Assembly: GCA_000320605.2 (NCBI GenBank)
Contig: KB445794.1
Coordinates: forward strand, 2,307,052 to 2,371,051
Length of the DNA stretch: 64,000 bases
Source of the DNA: Gelatoporia subvermispora B
Taxonomy: Eukaryota; Basidiomycota; Agaricomycetes; Polyporales; Gelatoporiaceae
Direction of reading: 5' to 3'
How positions within the stretch are numbered: position 1 is the first letter of the stretch; every line of letters starts with the position of its first letter. Both the position numbers and the translations under genes were made by a program. A model generated the notes under the pieces. It made no database searches, was not told the DNA's origin, and saw only the letters and a program-made list of their open reading frames with translations. Positions 20,230 to 32,950 of this stretch are shown one piece after another.

Positions 20230-21959
20230 TCTGGCTCAAGTGAAGAGAGCGATGCGGTCTCGTAGAGAAGCTGAGCGACCAAAGTCCACACTTCGACCGA
20301 ATTCATTGACTGATGCATTATAAGGCGGTCCCTATACTGCTATTAGCGAAACGGGAGCATTATGCGGGGAAGAATCTGGAGTCACTTGATGTTCCCGGAC
20401 GTGTTTCCGGAGTCTACACGCTGGAAATAGAGCAATATGCTGGAGGGAGCGAGCGAGGATTCTAGTGCGAAACGTGATGCAGGTACGCTTCGCCCATGGC
20501 GCACCTGACCGAGACCCGCGATGCAGACCGGAAGCACAATAGTAAAGGAAAAACGAATCTATGAGCGCACATTTGGAGCCGATGATCTCCACGGCGGCCC
20601 TAATGAGGTGGGAGCTGTCTATTCCCGCAGAGGGACAGACTGCAACTAAATGCAGGCGAAGATGTGAGTCTACTGGCCGCACCTTCCACCCGTCATATAT
20701 AGCAGCGCCCGGGTGAGGCCTCTTACAGAAAGAGTCCAAGCTCTCTCCCACGCAAGCCAGGAGTCATCATCTATTTTCAGATGAAATCCTACCGCATGAT
20801 CTCCTCCAGGTGAGCAAAGGTGGATTGCGCGGCTTCTAAACTATCTTTGGCAAGGTTTGATGTTGTCTGGCAAAGTTCACCGCTGTTCATAGCCAGCCAG
20901 AAATAAGGATGGTATTGTGGGAGCAACGCACGTCGGGAAGACGCACGGTCCAGAGTTCTTGCCCACGCCGCCCTCGCTCTCGCATATCTAACGCAAGTCG
21001 TCCTGGGCCGCTGAAACGTCACCTTTACAAAGTCAAAAGCCGGATCTGCTTTGGCTTGACCTCGCCCTCTCGACGGCGCAGACACGTATCTCAGAAACGC
21101 AGTCCTGCATGCACATTGCGCTGTCCTCAAACATATAAATGCAGGAACCGGAATATGGGCAGGAAGTGTTCGTTCTTGAGTGGTGTGTATATGCACGTGT
21201 CCGTCGGTCATACGAAGTAAACGTTAGCGACATCGCAAATAAGATAGAGCAGAACGTAGCCGCCCCAGACCAATCTCCCCGAGCTCGGGCCAAGTCCCCA
21301 ATTCCAGTGCTACCAGTCACGAGTTCGTGCTTCCGATTAAATTAAATCTCGTTGAAGTATCAAAACTAACCTGACCGAGTGACCCGTCGAACCGTCGACG
21401 TACCACTGCAATAGTATGTACGATCTGCACCGAAGGATCGACGTTGCCAAATTGTTTCAGATCATCGTGAATAGATTGCGCACAGATGAAACACCGTTAA
21501 ACAGCCTATCAACGAGTGCTAGCGTGCGGAGTATATCCATGAAGAGCACGGTTGACACGACACACTATTGCAACTGTAACAGACGTCCAGCCCTTTTCCT
21601 CGACTTTCTCGGGAGGTCCAGGAACCCCAAGCTCCATGGGGGGCCTATAAACCCTTCGTAGCCGTTCAAGTCCCAGTACATAGTGCGGTGGGATCAGGCA
21701 GATCGGATAGGTAACGAGCGACTTCAAGACCGTCATGGACCCGGCTTGAGGTAATTTGCTAGTCCGCGAGAGCGCTTTAAGGCCGTGATCGACTAGGTGA
21801 GAATCTAAGGATTTTAAGATCACAGCGTGGAACAGAATGGCGGTGAGCAATGTGCCGAGAAAGGGAGGGCGTGTATCGTCAACGTGTCACCGCCGACGCG
21901 TCGGCTGTAGCTGTACTAGTACGTATCGGTGCACGTGCGTCTTCCGTGACGTGTCTGAA
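20230..21959. other. Gene-poor stretch upstream of the permease
   Basis: About 1.7 kb without a gene I can support. Open frames here are short and their products resemble no family. The permease promoter should lie at its left end. Confidence 0.4.
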
Positions 21960-21999
21960 GAAAATCGAACTACTATGTTCCTAAGCAACCCGCCGGTCT

Positions 22000-22850
22000 A
22001 TCTTGTCTCCTGCGCAGCGTTGTGGTCGCGGTGGCCGGCTATTGCATTCATGCTGAGAGACTTGAAGAACTCACTCGACGTTATGTGGCGAGGTAGTTAT
22101 TCCGGTCTCGTGCTCCAGGAGATGCTTGAGGTGTCCTCTGTGCTGGGTCCTGTTTGGCTGATGCTGTCATACAGAGTGAGCATATGCGCGACCACAAGCA
22201 GAATGAGAGGAGGTGTATAGTACATACTGCCGAGTCGTAGAGAAGAACTTGCGCTCCTCGTTGCGCGCAACCAGCGTCGAGTAATACAACCTCGGTGTCG
22301 CTTTCAAACGCTAAGAGTAGCTAACGAATAGTGACGATGCCGTTTGTGGATGAGTAATATGCAGAACAGAATATTCATGTGGAGTCATTGATCGAAACTT
22401 GTAAGCTCGTCGTGGCCGAGCACGCTCTCGTAGGATCCAATAAGAGGAAAGGGTGCATGGTGCACGAATGGACCTAGCATCGTGACGGATCTGGCTTCAG
22501 AGCCAACGTGGGGTGTCACTATGCCAAAAGGTATCAAGTTCGCGCTCGACTCAGTGAACATTCAAGGCTTATCAGATCAAATGGGAGAAGAGCAAGGTAA
22601 AGAATGACATACCAGTGAGTGGTGCGCAGAAGAGAGGGCATCCCGGCATGCACGTCGTCGCCGTGAACGCGACTCTCAACTGCTGCATGTCGGTTGCTGC
22701 AATTCCTGCGATCGGGTCTCGTCGAAGTTTGAACGCGGCAACTACAAGCAATCGGCTCGATTATCGAAATGTCCAATGCTTCTATCAGGCAGTTTGATAT
22801 CGGTTCCATGCCCGAAGTCTCAGATCTCAACGCTAAGCGTTGCACGCGTC
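22000..22850 (-). other. Conserved module downstream of kinase gene copy 1 (unresolved)
   Basis: Duplicated at 28430-29270. Minus-strand peptides shared by both copies include PLI.L.V.HMLTL.DS.SQT, NEERKF.ST and LRTTHW followed by a GT..AG intron. This may be a further short-exon gene or its remains. I could not assemble a continuous product and do not recognise a family. Confidence 0.35.
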
Positions 22851-23204
22851 TCCTAAGTATTAGCTCTTCTACGCTTTAAACCGCGGATATGGCGTCTTTG
22901 CCATGCTCTAAGTCCCCTTATCATCTTCGTAAACCTTCCATAAACAAGCCTAGGATATAGCACGCAAAGGATCTTACTGATATAGCACGCGATGAACCCC
23001 ATCTCGGTCAAGCTGTCGTGGTAATCAGAAGATGCCTTCCAGTGCCGTATTTAGGCACTGTGTATGTTGCCCTTCGATTCTGCAAAACTGTTCATGAAGT
23101 ATATGCCCTGATCATTCTGCGCCGCGACGGAAGCCCTGTATTAGAGGCCAAGCCGAGTGGACTAGATATAATGCTCCCTGTCGGTGTCTACTATCAAGCG
23201 GAGT

Positions 23205-26088
23205 CTACACGATACTTTCCTCTTCAGCTGTCTTGTAGCCCTGGTCATCAGTACTATCACTGTCCGAGAAGTACGCCTCATCCGTGTCTCGGTTTTCTCT
23301 GCCCGCACACACATGAGGGCCTTCACCGGACTCAGATCTCTTTGAACTTGTCCCGCATTCGATAATGCGAGGTTGGGAGAACGAGAGTGGTGGACCCGTG
23401 CCGCCGAGGTAATTGGAAAAGCATGCAACAAGCTGGGCCTGCAGCGCGGTCAGATATGTATACTGGACCCATTTTCTAAGCCACGACTTAACGTCAGATT
23501 ACTGGTGATAGAATGTCTGGCGTCCACCGTACCTGTGGCCCAAGTCGAGACCTGGGATCGAGATGTCGGGCCACGGCCCAAGACTTCGTTGTGCATCGAA
23601 TGACCAATACCCGAACGGCAAAGGCATCTCACCAGTTGCCATAGCGGGCAAACAATGAAAATATACGGCATCTGGTACTACGTCGACTGTAATCAACGTC
23701 TTAAATACGTCGAGATGCCGCGTAGCACGTACGAGTACAATGCTGCTGACTGTCTATGTTGGGGTACATCCAGACCCCGCCACCGTAGCTTAATCTGTCA
23801 ACTACAATGTCGAGTCACAGTTTGAATTCCAACGGCGTGACATATTACTGCAGGTAGATGCTCACCAACTACGAGCTCTTCCAAGGAAATTGCGTGACGC
23901 TTGGCAATGGCGCAGGCGTACAACCACCAAAACCTTCCTAGATGGACGGCATCTATCCGACATTCAAGTGCGCGTCCTATCCATTTGCCGGGCTCAGGAA
24001 CAAGTCTACAGAAGACCGTTATGTTACCCACGCCTCGGCTTGCAACATGTACAACGTACCTCCATACCTGCTCTGTGCTGACATCGCAGTCCTCCACAGT
24101 TTGGACGATCCCATCAACATACATTGCATCTATCCACACGGTGAGATGCTCGTGCCCGACAATGTCAAACACATTCCCGAGGCGCACAAAATGGCCCCGT
24201 TGACGATCCCCATACCCATAATCTCCCGCCACGGCATGCGCATCCCGAGGCGCCCAGCGACGCGACCATATCTGCGGCAGACAAGCCTTGTAGAGGCCTT
24301 CAATGCCGAAATCCGATGCTGGTGGCCGCGACCCGCAGTCAAGAATGCGCATCATATTGCGCGAGCCTGCATCGAAGCTGATGTCCCGGTGTGTGGGATC
24401 TGACTAGATGTTGATGAGAGATGCATGTGTTCGCCAACGGTACAATACTGACCCATCCTGTGTGTTCTTGCTGATCGTTTGTTCAGCATTCTGCTGAATT
24501 TAATGTAGTAGGACACACCTGCTCATTTGCCACGCGTAAACGATGGTCTAGGCACCAATCGCTTGTCTGCGTGAGATCCTCGGCCGATACCATAAATGTG
24601 CCATGTTTTCCGACCGATAGCGATGAGAGACATGCGGAGGAGTGGGTATGCCACTGGGCACATACACATGTCAATACTATCTGGCTCACGAGAATCACTG
24701 AATCACTGACATGTCCCTTACTAGACGCAAGTAAGCCCTCAGTTTTGATGTATCGCAATAGATCCTGAATAGCATTTGTCAGACCGCTCCATGGTGTGTG
24801 TATGCGACGGCAAACCTCCCAATCGATGCGCTGTTATCAGTCTGGTCAGCACAAAGTTTATTAGCTTGTTTACAAGATATTTGACCATACCATCTGCAAG
24901 TAAGAACGAAGCTTCTTAAGAACGTTTCCTGGGCTCCGAAAATAGTGAATCGTATCGACTCCGCCTATGGAGTATCATGACGATTAGAAGTTCTATATGC
25001 GAAACAACGAACCTATCTCCAAAACGACAAAGGCCTGTTTCATATCGGGATGCGATCGTCCAAGATATTGTGCGATGTGATTGTTCCGGCTGCACATATC
25101 ATTGTCATCGTACTCATTTCTGAGGCTGTAACATGATAGACTGACCATGGGGGATATGCTGAAATCGTCTTATGAATGTCCTACATACTAGACGTCGGTC
25201 GCCAAGCAACATGGTTCATAGTTTGCGAACCTCAATATTATGTTCCGGACGAAGGTAACGTACTGCCACCGTGCGGTTCCCATACTCTGCAATCCACTGC
25301 TCGCTGTAAATCTCGCCTTGGGATATGAGGTCTCGTTTGTGTAGACGTTGTAGCTCGACTTCTCGAAAGAAAATGTGCTGAACATCATTGGTAAAAGAAC
25401 CGCAAAGTCTTTGTTTAGAGAGATGTACTGACCTGGTCCTTCGTGAAGCAGGCCTGTTGAAGGGCAGTGATTAGAAGTGTTGTCAACATGGTGCGCTATT
25501 GGTTATAGATTGGGTCTCTCAATTTTGAGTCGACGTTGTTAAAGAGACGAATGATATACCACATATTTATGCTTGATTTGATCCACAGTGCTAATATGTC
25601 GCTTCAGGGTCTCCTTGATAGACCCATGGTGGGCCCAACGAGACAGACGTCCCTTCCGAGAGAGAGTATCCAGTTCGCCCTTAAGGTCCTCAAGTAATCT
25701 GCCGAGGAATCAATGACGTCTAGTGTGTCAAAAACAGAGTACTCACGAGAGCATTTTGCTGAGTTGTTCGTTCAAGCTGGGCTCGACTGCATCGCGGTAC
25801 TTCTCAAAGTCCTCCTTCAGCTCATTCCCGAGCTCTACGACGTGTTCCTTGAGTTCCGAGCACAGTTTCCTGTTCTCTCTGACCGTCTGTGAGTGGATAT
25901 CATGTGTGACCAAGACCGCAAACGAGGTATTCAGTCCTTCACACCTCTATGGTCTCGACGACTTCGAGTAGTGCGCCTACTACAGCAGGTAGCGCTGGCG
26001 CAGCGCTGATCGCGCCAGATGCTTCCTTGAATGCCTTTAGCGCTGTAATAGAATGGGCAAGAACGTCCTCCGAGTTGATACGAGGCAT
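23205..26088 (-). CDS. MLKL-NTD-like + protein-kinase-like protein, copy K1
   Basis: Multi-exon gene, start ATG 26088 (MPRINSEDVLAHS), stop 23205. The first exons are 26088-25945, 25886-25747, 25698-25560, 25495-25433, 25377-25231 and 25180-25146, all GT-AG and phase-consistent. The N-terminal about 160 residues are helical (ITALKAFKEASGAIS, GALLEVVETIE, RENRKLCSELKE, LKGELDTLSRKGRLSRW), like fungal MLKL-NTD/HeLo-like domains. Kinase-like features follow: VAVRYLRP (strand 3, Arg where Lys is usual), HIAQYLGRSHP, AFVVLEIGGVDTIHYF, HRD (24391-24383) in HRDISFDAGSRN, DFG (24313-24305), and FVRLGNVFDIVG as the helix-F region. A later segment (PFGYWSFD, PGLDLGHRY) and an acidic Ser tail (YFSDSDSTDDQGY) end the protein. 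Family knowledge suggests a regulated cell-death or immunity role; this is inference. Middle exon borders are provisional. Confidence 0.7.
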
Positions 26089-27010
26089 GGAGCTAGACAA
26101 GGTTGAGTCGGGTCGTATGCGAAGGACAAGGGTGGAACCCCTCTCACGGAACACGGTAGCTTATCGGCTAGCGTGCCAGGCAATAGCCCTGGTGTTGGTT
26201 TTGCGGCTAGAGTTCGATTTGACAGGGAAAGCTCTTGAACGCCATGGAAAGTCGCGAGGCTCGACTCCCGTAATCCGATCAAATCACATACATATCCTAC
26301 CCGTGGTGGGATGCTGAGTAAAGCAGGTGTGAACTCACCCATCCATATAGTCAATTGCTTCCGGAAGTGATGGATAGCTGCCCGTCAATGCTGTGTATCC
26401 ATACGACCTGGACTTTGGTAGGGCAGGCGGATCGACCAGATCTTGGAGGGAACGGAGGATCAAATAATGATACTGAGTCCACGAGGCCGCTGTCAGACGA
26501 CCGCACAGCATCAGTCAGATATGTCTATCGATGACGTTAGATGTCTGTAAAAGATATCCGCCCACTAGGATTTCAAGACGGAACATTGGGACCCAAATAC
26601 AACTCGATGACACAGGTCGTGCTCGCCCGCAGTATCCTCTCACAGATACAGGTGCCACTGTCAAGGCGAATATGAACACACTTCGACAGAGACGCATCCA
26701 GAAGATAATTTTGTCATCTTTTGTATTTAAATGAAGCCGGACGTAGGCAGGACACAGCCGTGATTATCTCCTGTGTTGGCTTGAGCGTATCTAAGTGATG
26801 TCGGTGTGGGTTGGACTCGGAGGTCTGGGCCGGATATAACAGACTCCAATAGAGGCTGTGCAGTAGCGACCAATCGGACGTTGGCCCGACTACAGACTTC
26901 ATGTACTGGCGATCTCTGCACCATTTCCCTATCATTTTCATGCCCACCGCCGTGAAGGAAGATTCGTTACTGTATCGAGCATAATCGTAACAATTCTTGT
27001 CGCTAATACG

Positions 27011-28369
27011 ACCCCTCATTATGTGGAGCATCACCCGCAGCCCCAACTGCAAACCGGACCCATACTACGGCTCTGCCTCTGAGGGTACCATGTCACGGTT
27101 CCCGCCTGGCGCAGTACTCGTATTGTACGGCATATGTAGCTGGTGCGCGATGCTATCCTCCATCGCGAAGAAGTTGTACCTCCTCACGGAATCCGCTTGC
27201 TCGAGGAAGCGTGCCCAGGCCAACGCGTCCTGCAGCGCAAGGACGCATATACCGCCAACTACGAGTGGCAGTGGAAACAGCTCATCCTCTAGTGTGACCA
27301 GCAAACCGCACTCGTACGGCTCATTGAAGCGATAGGCGCTCAGTGAGACGGGCAACAAGCGATTGAGGGACCATCCGCATGCTATGCTTAATGGACTACG
27401 TAAACACGAGGCCAGTACCCCGGTCAGGAAGGTCGTAGAGTCATACGGACGAACTGTGTAAGCTCTCAGGCGCGCCTGCACGTGTGATCCTGGATAAAAG
27501 ACTCGGAAATACATCATTTGTGCTGCTGTGCAGTGCGGCCAAAAGGGAAGGAAAATGTGGAGTATACCTGACGTCCCTTGGGCACATCGTAGCGATAGTC
27601 GCTCATGACAAACCATCTTCGTAGACCTCTTCTCCCACTTTTGACAGCTCGTGTGCCGTATTAGGTCTTACCTGTCCTCATTGTGAGGCTATAACAACGT
27701 GTATCCCAGCTGTATCCGAGCACGGACGCATATACTGCCTTGTGCTTAATTTAGACTATGTATGCGGCATGGTTAGAAAAGCGCTGACGGATGAGATACA
27801 TAGGACCTACCGTGGTGACCATGCTTTTGGACGTCTTGTGGATCGGGCATGCGCTCTCGAAACAGGGAGAGCTCTACTTGCTGGCCCGCCCTCGTCCGGT
27901 CCAGCGTCGTATCCTGCATCTCAATATGAATCCACGGTGTAATGAGGATTACCCCGAGGAAGTGACCATTTTTCATCTGTCCATCAGCAACCTCAATCGC
28001 CAACTCAGAGCTCGTTACCTGCCGCTATGCTGGACACTGCGCACGACTACCAATACGACACCAATCCTGCAATTCCAGTTGTCTGGTTGTGAGTGTCGTA
28101 CGCTGAGGAAAATATATGGTAAGTTCTTGCACTTGCGCATGCCTAGACCACCACAACATCACCCTCTCGAAATTTAGAGCCCAATCTCTTTACGGACAGC
28201 TGCCTCGTGAGGAAATGCATCCATGTGCACAATACGTGCAACAGAGGCAGTGCAGAACGTGAATTGAGATACTCACATCTGGCGTACATGTCGTTTCAGA
28301 GTCGTCCCGGATTATCGTCGCTACCCACAGATCCGAGATGCACGACCTCGCCTTGCGTCATGCCTCATG
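27011..28369. other. Spacer between the tandem units, with a possible small gene
   Basis: Not duplicated. A minus-strand frame may start at 27606 with MSDYRYDVPKGRQ, splice at GTATAC, and continue GSHVQARLRAYT...; the frame is open to about 27065. I do not recognise the product; it could be spurious. The rest shows no gene. Confidence 0.3.
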
Positions 28370-28429
28370 AATGACCAAGCTTCCCTCAGCTGATTGGATC
28401 ACACCAAAGGTCCGTAGAAAACCGTCCAG

Positions 28430-29270
28430 TCGCAGCCTAATATCCTGCACGACCTCGGAGTCACGCTGGCCGGCTGTCGTGTTCATGCTGAGGGACTTGG
28501 AGTACTCGAATTTTTATGTGACGAGACATTCGACCCGGTTTCGTCCCCCAGAATATGCGTTAGGTATTCTGTGGCCCAGGTATCGTTTGGCTGACGCTAT
28601 CGTGCAGAGTGAGCATATGCGTGACCGCAAGCCAGATGAGAGGCAGTGCATATGGCTGCATGCAGCTGTGGCCGTAGAGCAGAATTTGCGCTCCTCGTTG
28701 ACTACATGTGCTTCACTAGCACAGCTGACGTCGAGTAGTACATTCTCTGCACCGTTCAAACCCCAAGAGCAGCTGAAGATCTCGCTTGAAGCCGTATAAT
28801 GGGCAGGATAGGATACTCACGTGCAGTCATTGATAGAAATTTGCCGGCTCTTAGTGGCCAAATACACCATCGTGGGATTCACCGAGTGGAAAGAACGGGT
28901 GTTCAACTTGAGCTGCGAGCGAATCTGGTATCGTGATGCATCCGGCTTGGGAGTCGACATCGACATGAAGTGTTGCTTTGCTTCCTCATTGCAGGGTATC
29001 GAGGTCGCGCTGTAGTAAATGGAGACTCAAAGCCTACCAAATCAGATGGGAGGAGAACAAGGTGAAAAATAACATACCAGTGAGTAGTACGCAGAGTATA
29101 GGTCATGTGCCTCGTCGCGGTGGACGCGACTCCCAACCGCTGCGTGTTGGTTGCGTGAGCTGTGCGCTCCGTTGGGCTCGAAGCGCTCACTTGCGGCCTA
29201 TGCATTGCTGCGTTTCCTGCGATTGTTTCTCCTCGGAGCTCAGACGCGTTCAAATACGGCAGCATGTATG
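28430..29270 (-). other. Conserved module downstream of kinase gene copy 2 (unresolved)
   Basis: Counterpart of 22000-22850. It shares the LRTTHW|GTATGT splice context and the HMLTL peptide. No complete reading frame could be assembled. Confidence 0.35.
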
Positions 29271-29399
29271 CCTTTTGATCATGGTAAACCGGTCATACAG
29301 TATGGACCGTGATCATATGCGCTAGAAGGCCTGTGCGTACGAACAGGCCGAATGGACTAGATATAATGCTGCATACCGGTATCTACTCTCATGCGGGGG

Positions 29400-32283
29400 C
29401 TACATGCTATCTTCATCCTCAGCTGTCTCGTAGCCTTTGCTATCAGTGCTACTACTGTCTGAGAAGTGCGCCTCTTTCTCGTCTTTGTTTTCTCCATCCA
29501 CATCCACTTGAGAGGCGTCATTGGACTCAGAACTCTCTGATCTTGTCACACATTCAATGATGCGAGATTCGGGAGTCCGGGGATGGTAGACACATGTCCC
29601 CGAGGCAGTGGAAAAAGCATGCGACAAGCGAGGCCTGTGTTGCGCTCAAATAGGCATACTGGATGTCTTTTCTGAGGAAAGACCTATCGTCAGATCGCTG
29701 GTGATGAATATACGATTCCCACAGTACCTGCGGTTCAACTCGAGACCCGGAATCAAGATGTCGGGCCACGGCCCAGGACTCGGTTCTGCACCAATTGACC
29801 AGTATCCAAACGGCGAAGGCATCTCACCACTTGCCATGGCGGGCAAACAATGAAAGTATATAGCATCCGATACTACGTTGACTATAATCAGCATTCTGGA
29901 TATGTTGAGACGCCGTATGATACGTCCAAGTACAATGCTGCTCACTCTTTATGTTGGGGGTCGTCCAGAGATTGCGAGTGTAACTTAACGTCTGGACTAT
30001 AATGTCGAGTTACAATCTGGATCCCGACCGTATCACATACCACTGGAGATGATTACTCACCAACAACGAGGTCCTCCAAGGAAATTGTGTGACGTTCGGC
30101 GACGTCGCAGGCGTACAACCACCAAAACCGTTCTAGATGCTCAGGATCTATCCATCTCCGAAGCGCACGTCCTATCCATTTGTCGTGCCCAGGAACAAGG
30201 CTACAGAAGCCAATCGTGTTAGCCCAGTCCCGTCCGGCAGCATGCATGACCTACCTCCATACTTGCTGAGCGCTGACATCACACGTCTCCACAGTTTGAA
30301 CTATCCCATCAACGTATGTCACATTCTCCCAAAAGGCGAAACGCTCGTGCCCGACAATGTCGAACACATTCCCGAGGCGCACAAAATGGCCTCGTTGACG
30401 ATCCTCGTATCCATAATCACCCGCCGTAGCATGCACACCTCGTTCTGCCATGCGGTACGACCATATCTGCGGCAGACGAGCCTTGTGGAGGTCTCCAATG
30501 CCGAGACCCAATGCTGGCCGCATCCCGCAGTCAAGAATGTGCATCATGCTGCGCGATCCGGCATCGTAGCTAAGTATCCGGTGCGTGCGTTCTGTCTGAA
30601 GGTCGATGAGAAATGGGCCTGTTTTGCGAACAGTACAACACTGACCGTTGCTACATGATCATACTGATAATTTGTTCAGCATTATGCTGTATTTCATGCA
30701 GAATGACACACCTTCTCATCCGCCATGCGGAAACGATGGTCTAGGCACGCATCACTTGTTTCCTTGAGATCCTCGGCTGATACAATAAATGTGCCATGTT
30801 TTCCGACCGATAGCGACGAGAGACATGCGGGAGAGTGGATATGCCACTGAACACATGCATATGTCAATACCACCTAGTTCACGAGAAGCTCTTGACCACT
30901 AGCCTCTTTATTAGTAGACGGAAGTAAGCCCCCAGCTTTGATGTATCGCAATAGATCCTGCATAGCGTTTTTCAGCCCGCTTCACGGTGGTTATATGCGG
31001 CGGCTGACCTCCCAATCAGCGAGCTATCACTCGACCGGTCAGCACAGAACCTGTCACTTGTGTCGAAGGTATCTGAACACACCATCTGCAAGTAGAAACG
31101 AAGCTTCTCAAGAGCATTTCCCGGACTTCGAAAATAGTGAATCGTATCAACGCCACCTTCAGCGGGTCATTACAATCAAAGTCACTGTATGCAAAACAAC
31201 AAACCTGTCTCTAGAACGACAAAAGCGTGTGTCATAGCAGGATGCGAGCGCCCAAGATATTGCGCGATGTGGATGCTCCGGCTGTAAATATCGTCATAGT
31301 TGCACTAGTGTCCGGACCTTTAAGCTTCACAGGACACACTGACCATGGAGAGTACGCTTGGATCTTCTTGTGTATGTCCTACATCATGCGTCAGTCGCCA
31401 ATCCTACATAATGCATCAACGTCATACTTCAATATCCTGCTCCGGCCGAAGGTAGCGGACCGCCACAGGGTGGTTACCATACTCTGCGATCCATTGCTCG
31501 CTGTATATGTCGCTTTGCGATATGACATCACGTTTGTGTATCCGTCGTAGCTCGACTTCGCGAAAGAGAAGGTGCTGTAGACGGTCAACTTGAAGGGAAA
31601 TCCCCCTGCTCGAAGAGGTGTACTGACCTGGTCCTTCGTAAAGGAAGCCTGTTGAAGAGCAGTGGTGAGAAGTGCTGTCAACATGGTGCGCTATTGGATA
31701 TGAATCAGACCTCTCAATTCCGAGTCGACATCGCCGAGGAAACGAATGACATACCACATATTTATGCTTGATTTGATCCACAGTGCCGAGATGTCGCTTC
31801 AGGGCCTCCTTGGTGGACCCATAGTGGGCCAAACGAGACAGCCGTCCCTTACGCGAGAGAGTATCCAGTTCGCCCTTGATGTCCTCAAGCAATCTACTGA
31901 GTACTCAACGACGTGTAGTCTGCGGAAAATTGAGTACTCACGACAGCATTCTGTCGAGCTGTTCGTTCAAACTGGGCTCAGCTGCATCGCGGTACTTCTC
32001 AAAATCCTCCTTCAGCTCATTCCCGAGCTCTACGACGCGTTCCTTCAGTTCTGAGCACAATTTCCTGTTTTCTCTGACTGTCTGTGGATGGTTAACATGC
32101 GAGATCAAGGCCACAAACACGGCATTGAGTCTGTCACACCTCTATGGTCTCTACGACTTCAAGGAGCGCACCTACGACAGCAGGCAGCGCTGGTACAGCG
32201 CTGATTGCGCCAGATGCCTCTTTGAATGCCTTGAGCACTGTAATCGAATGGGCAAGAACGTCGTCCGAACTGATACGAGGCAT
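29400..32283 (-). pseudogene. MLKL-NTD-like + kinase-like protein, copy K2 (catalytic motifs lost, in-frame stops)
   Basis: Same gene model and same 2,884-bp span as K1. Start MPRISSDDVLAHS at 32283; stop at 29400 after the acidic tail HFSDSSSTDSKGYETAEDE. The N-terminal exons and splice sites that I compared are conserved (TVRENRKLCSELKE, LKEDFEKYRDAAEPS, FREVELRRIHKRDV, VAVRYLRPEQD, HIAQYLGRSHP, TGGVDTIHYF). The catalytic loop reads HRI instead of HRD (30583-30575) and DFG reads GLG (30508-30500). Two stop codons, TAA (30993-30991) and TGA (30984-30982), fall where K1 codes for HTPW. Most likely a decaying copy. A pseudokinase made by alternative splicing around the short stop-containing exon is a less likely alternative. 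Confidence 0.65.
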
Positions 32284-32950
32284 GGAGCTAGACAAAGCAA
32301 TTCCGGATGATGTGCAAGTAGCTTGAAGGTCGGATGCCCTCTGACCGATACGCGTAGCCTATAGCTCAGTACATCAGTGAATTAATCCGGCGTTGGCTGT
32401 GCATCCGATAACCCAGATTGGTCAAGGAAGCATCTTGAATGAAACGAAACTCCATGAGACCTACTTTGCTATCTGATTGAACCTTATACACATCCTGTGC
32501 GTACTCGGGTGTTCAGCATAGTAGGCCGCGAATTGACCTCCACGTCCAGTAGGCCGATGTAGACAGTGAAGAATAGCAGCGTAAATCAAATCTGCCGCGC
32601 CACAGATTGAGCTCGCCCGGAGTATCGTCTCACAGATACAGGTGCTACTGTCAAAGCAAATATGAGCGCACTTTGACAGGGATACAGCCGGTGGAGAATC
32701 TTGACGTAACAAAGCCGGGCGCAGGCAGGACACAATCGTGATGGTCTGCGGTGTTGGTTCGAGTGCATTCGAGTGATGTTGGCATGTGTCGGATTAGAGT
32801 TCCGGGCCGGGGCGGCCTATAGCAGACTCCCAGAGAGGCGGTACAAGCGGCGATTCAGACGCCTTTCTCCCTTCTGTGCTGGCCATTTTGTGTTCATGCT
32901 CGTCGCCGCGAAGGACAATATTGCGTCACCGGCACATCTGGGGCCCGCGA

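Larger units (their letters stand above)
21960..27010. repeat. Tandem duplication unit R1 (kinase locus copy 1)
   Basis: Aligns by eye with 28370-32950. The match starts near gctgagagacttg (about 22052 / 28489) and continues past the kinase gene to about 26990 / 32930. Inside the gene the offset is exactly 6,195 bp at both the start and stop codons. An unrelated spacer of about 1.3 kb separates the two units. Confidence 0.75.
28370..32950. repeat. Tandem duplication unit R2 (kinase locus copy 2)
   Basis: Partner of 21960-27010, same orientation. Divergence is substantial (visibly about 15-20 percent), so the duplication is not recent. Confidence 0.75.

Noticed and set aside
20789..21211. Minus-strand frame of 140 codons upstream of the permease
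   Set aside because: No recognisable domain, no splice partners and no paralogue.
23942..24403. Plus-strand frame of 153 codons, with a similar one at 30137-30658
   Set aside because: Both are antisense to the kinase C-lobe exons of K1 and K2 and are similar only because the loci are duplicates.
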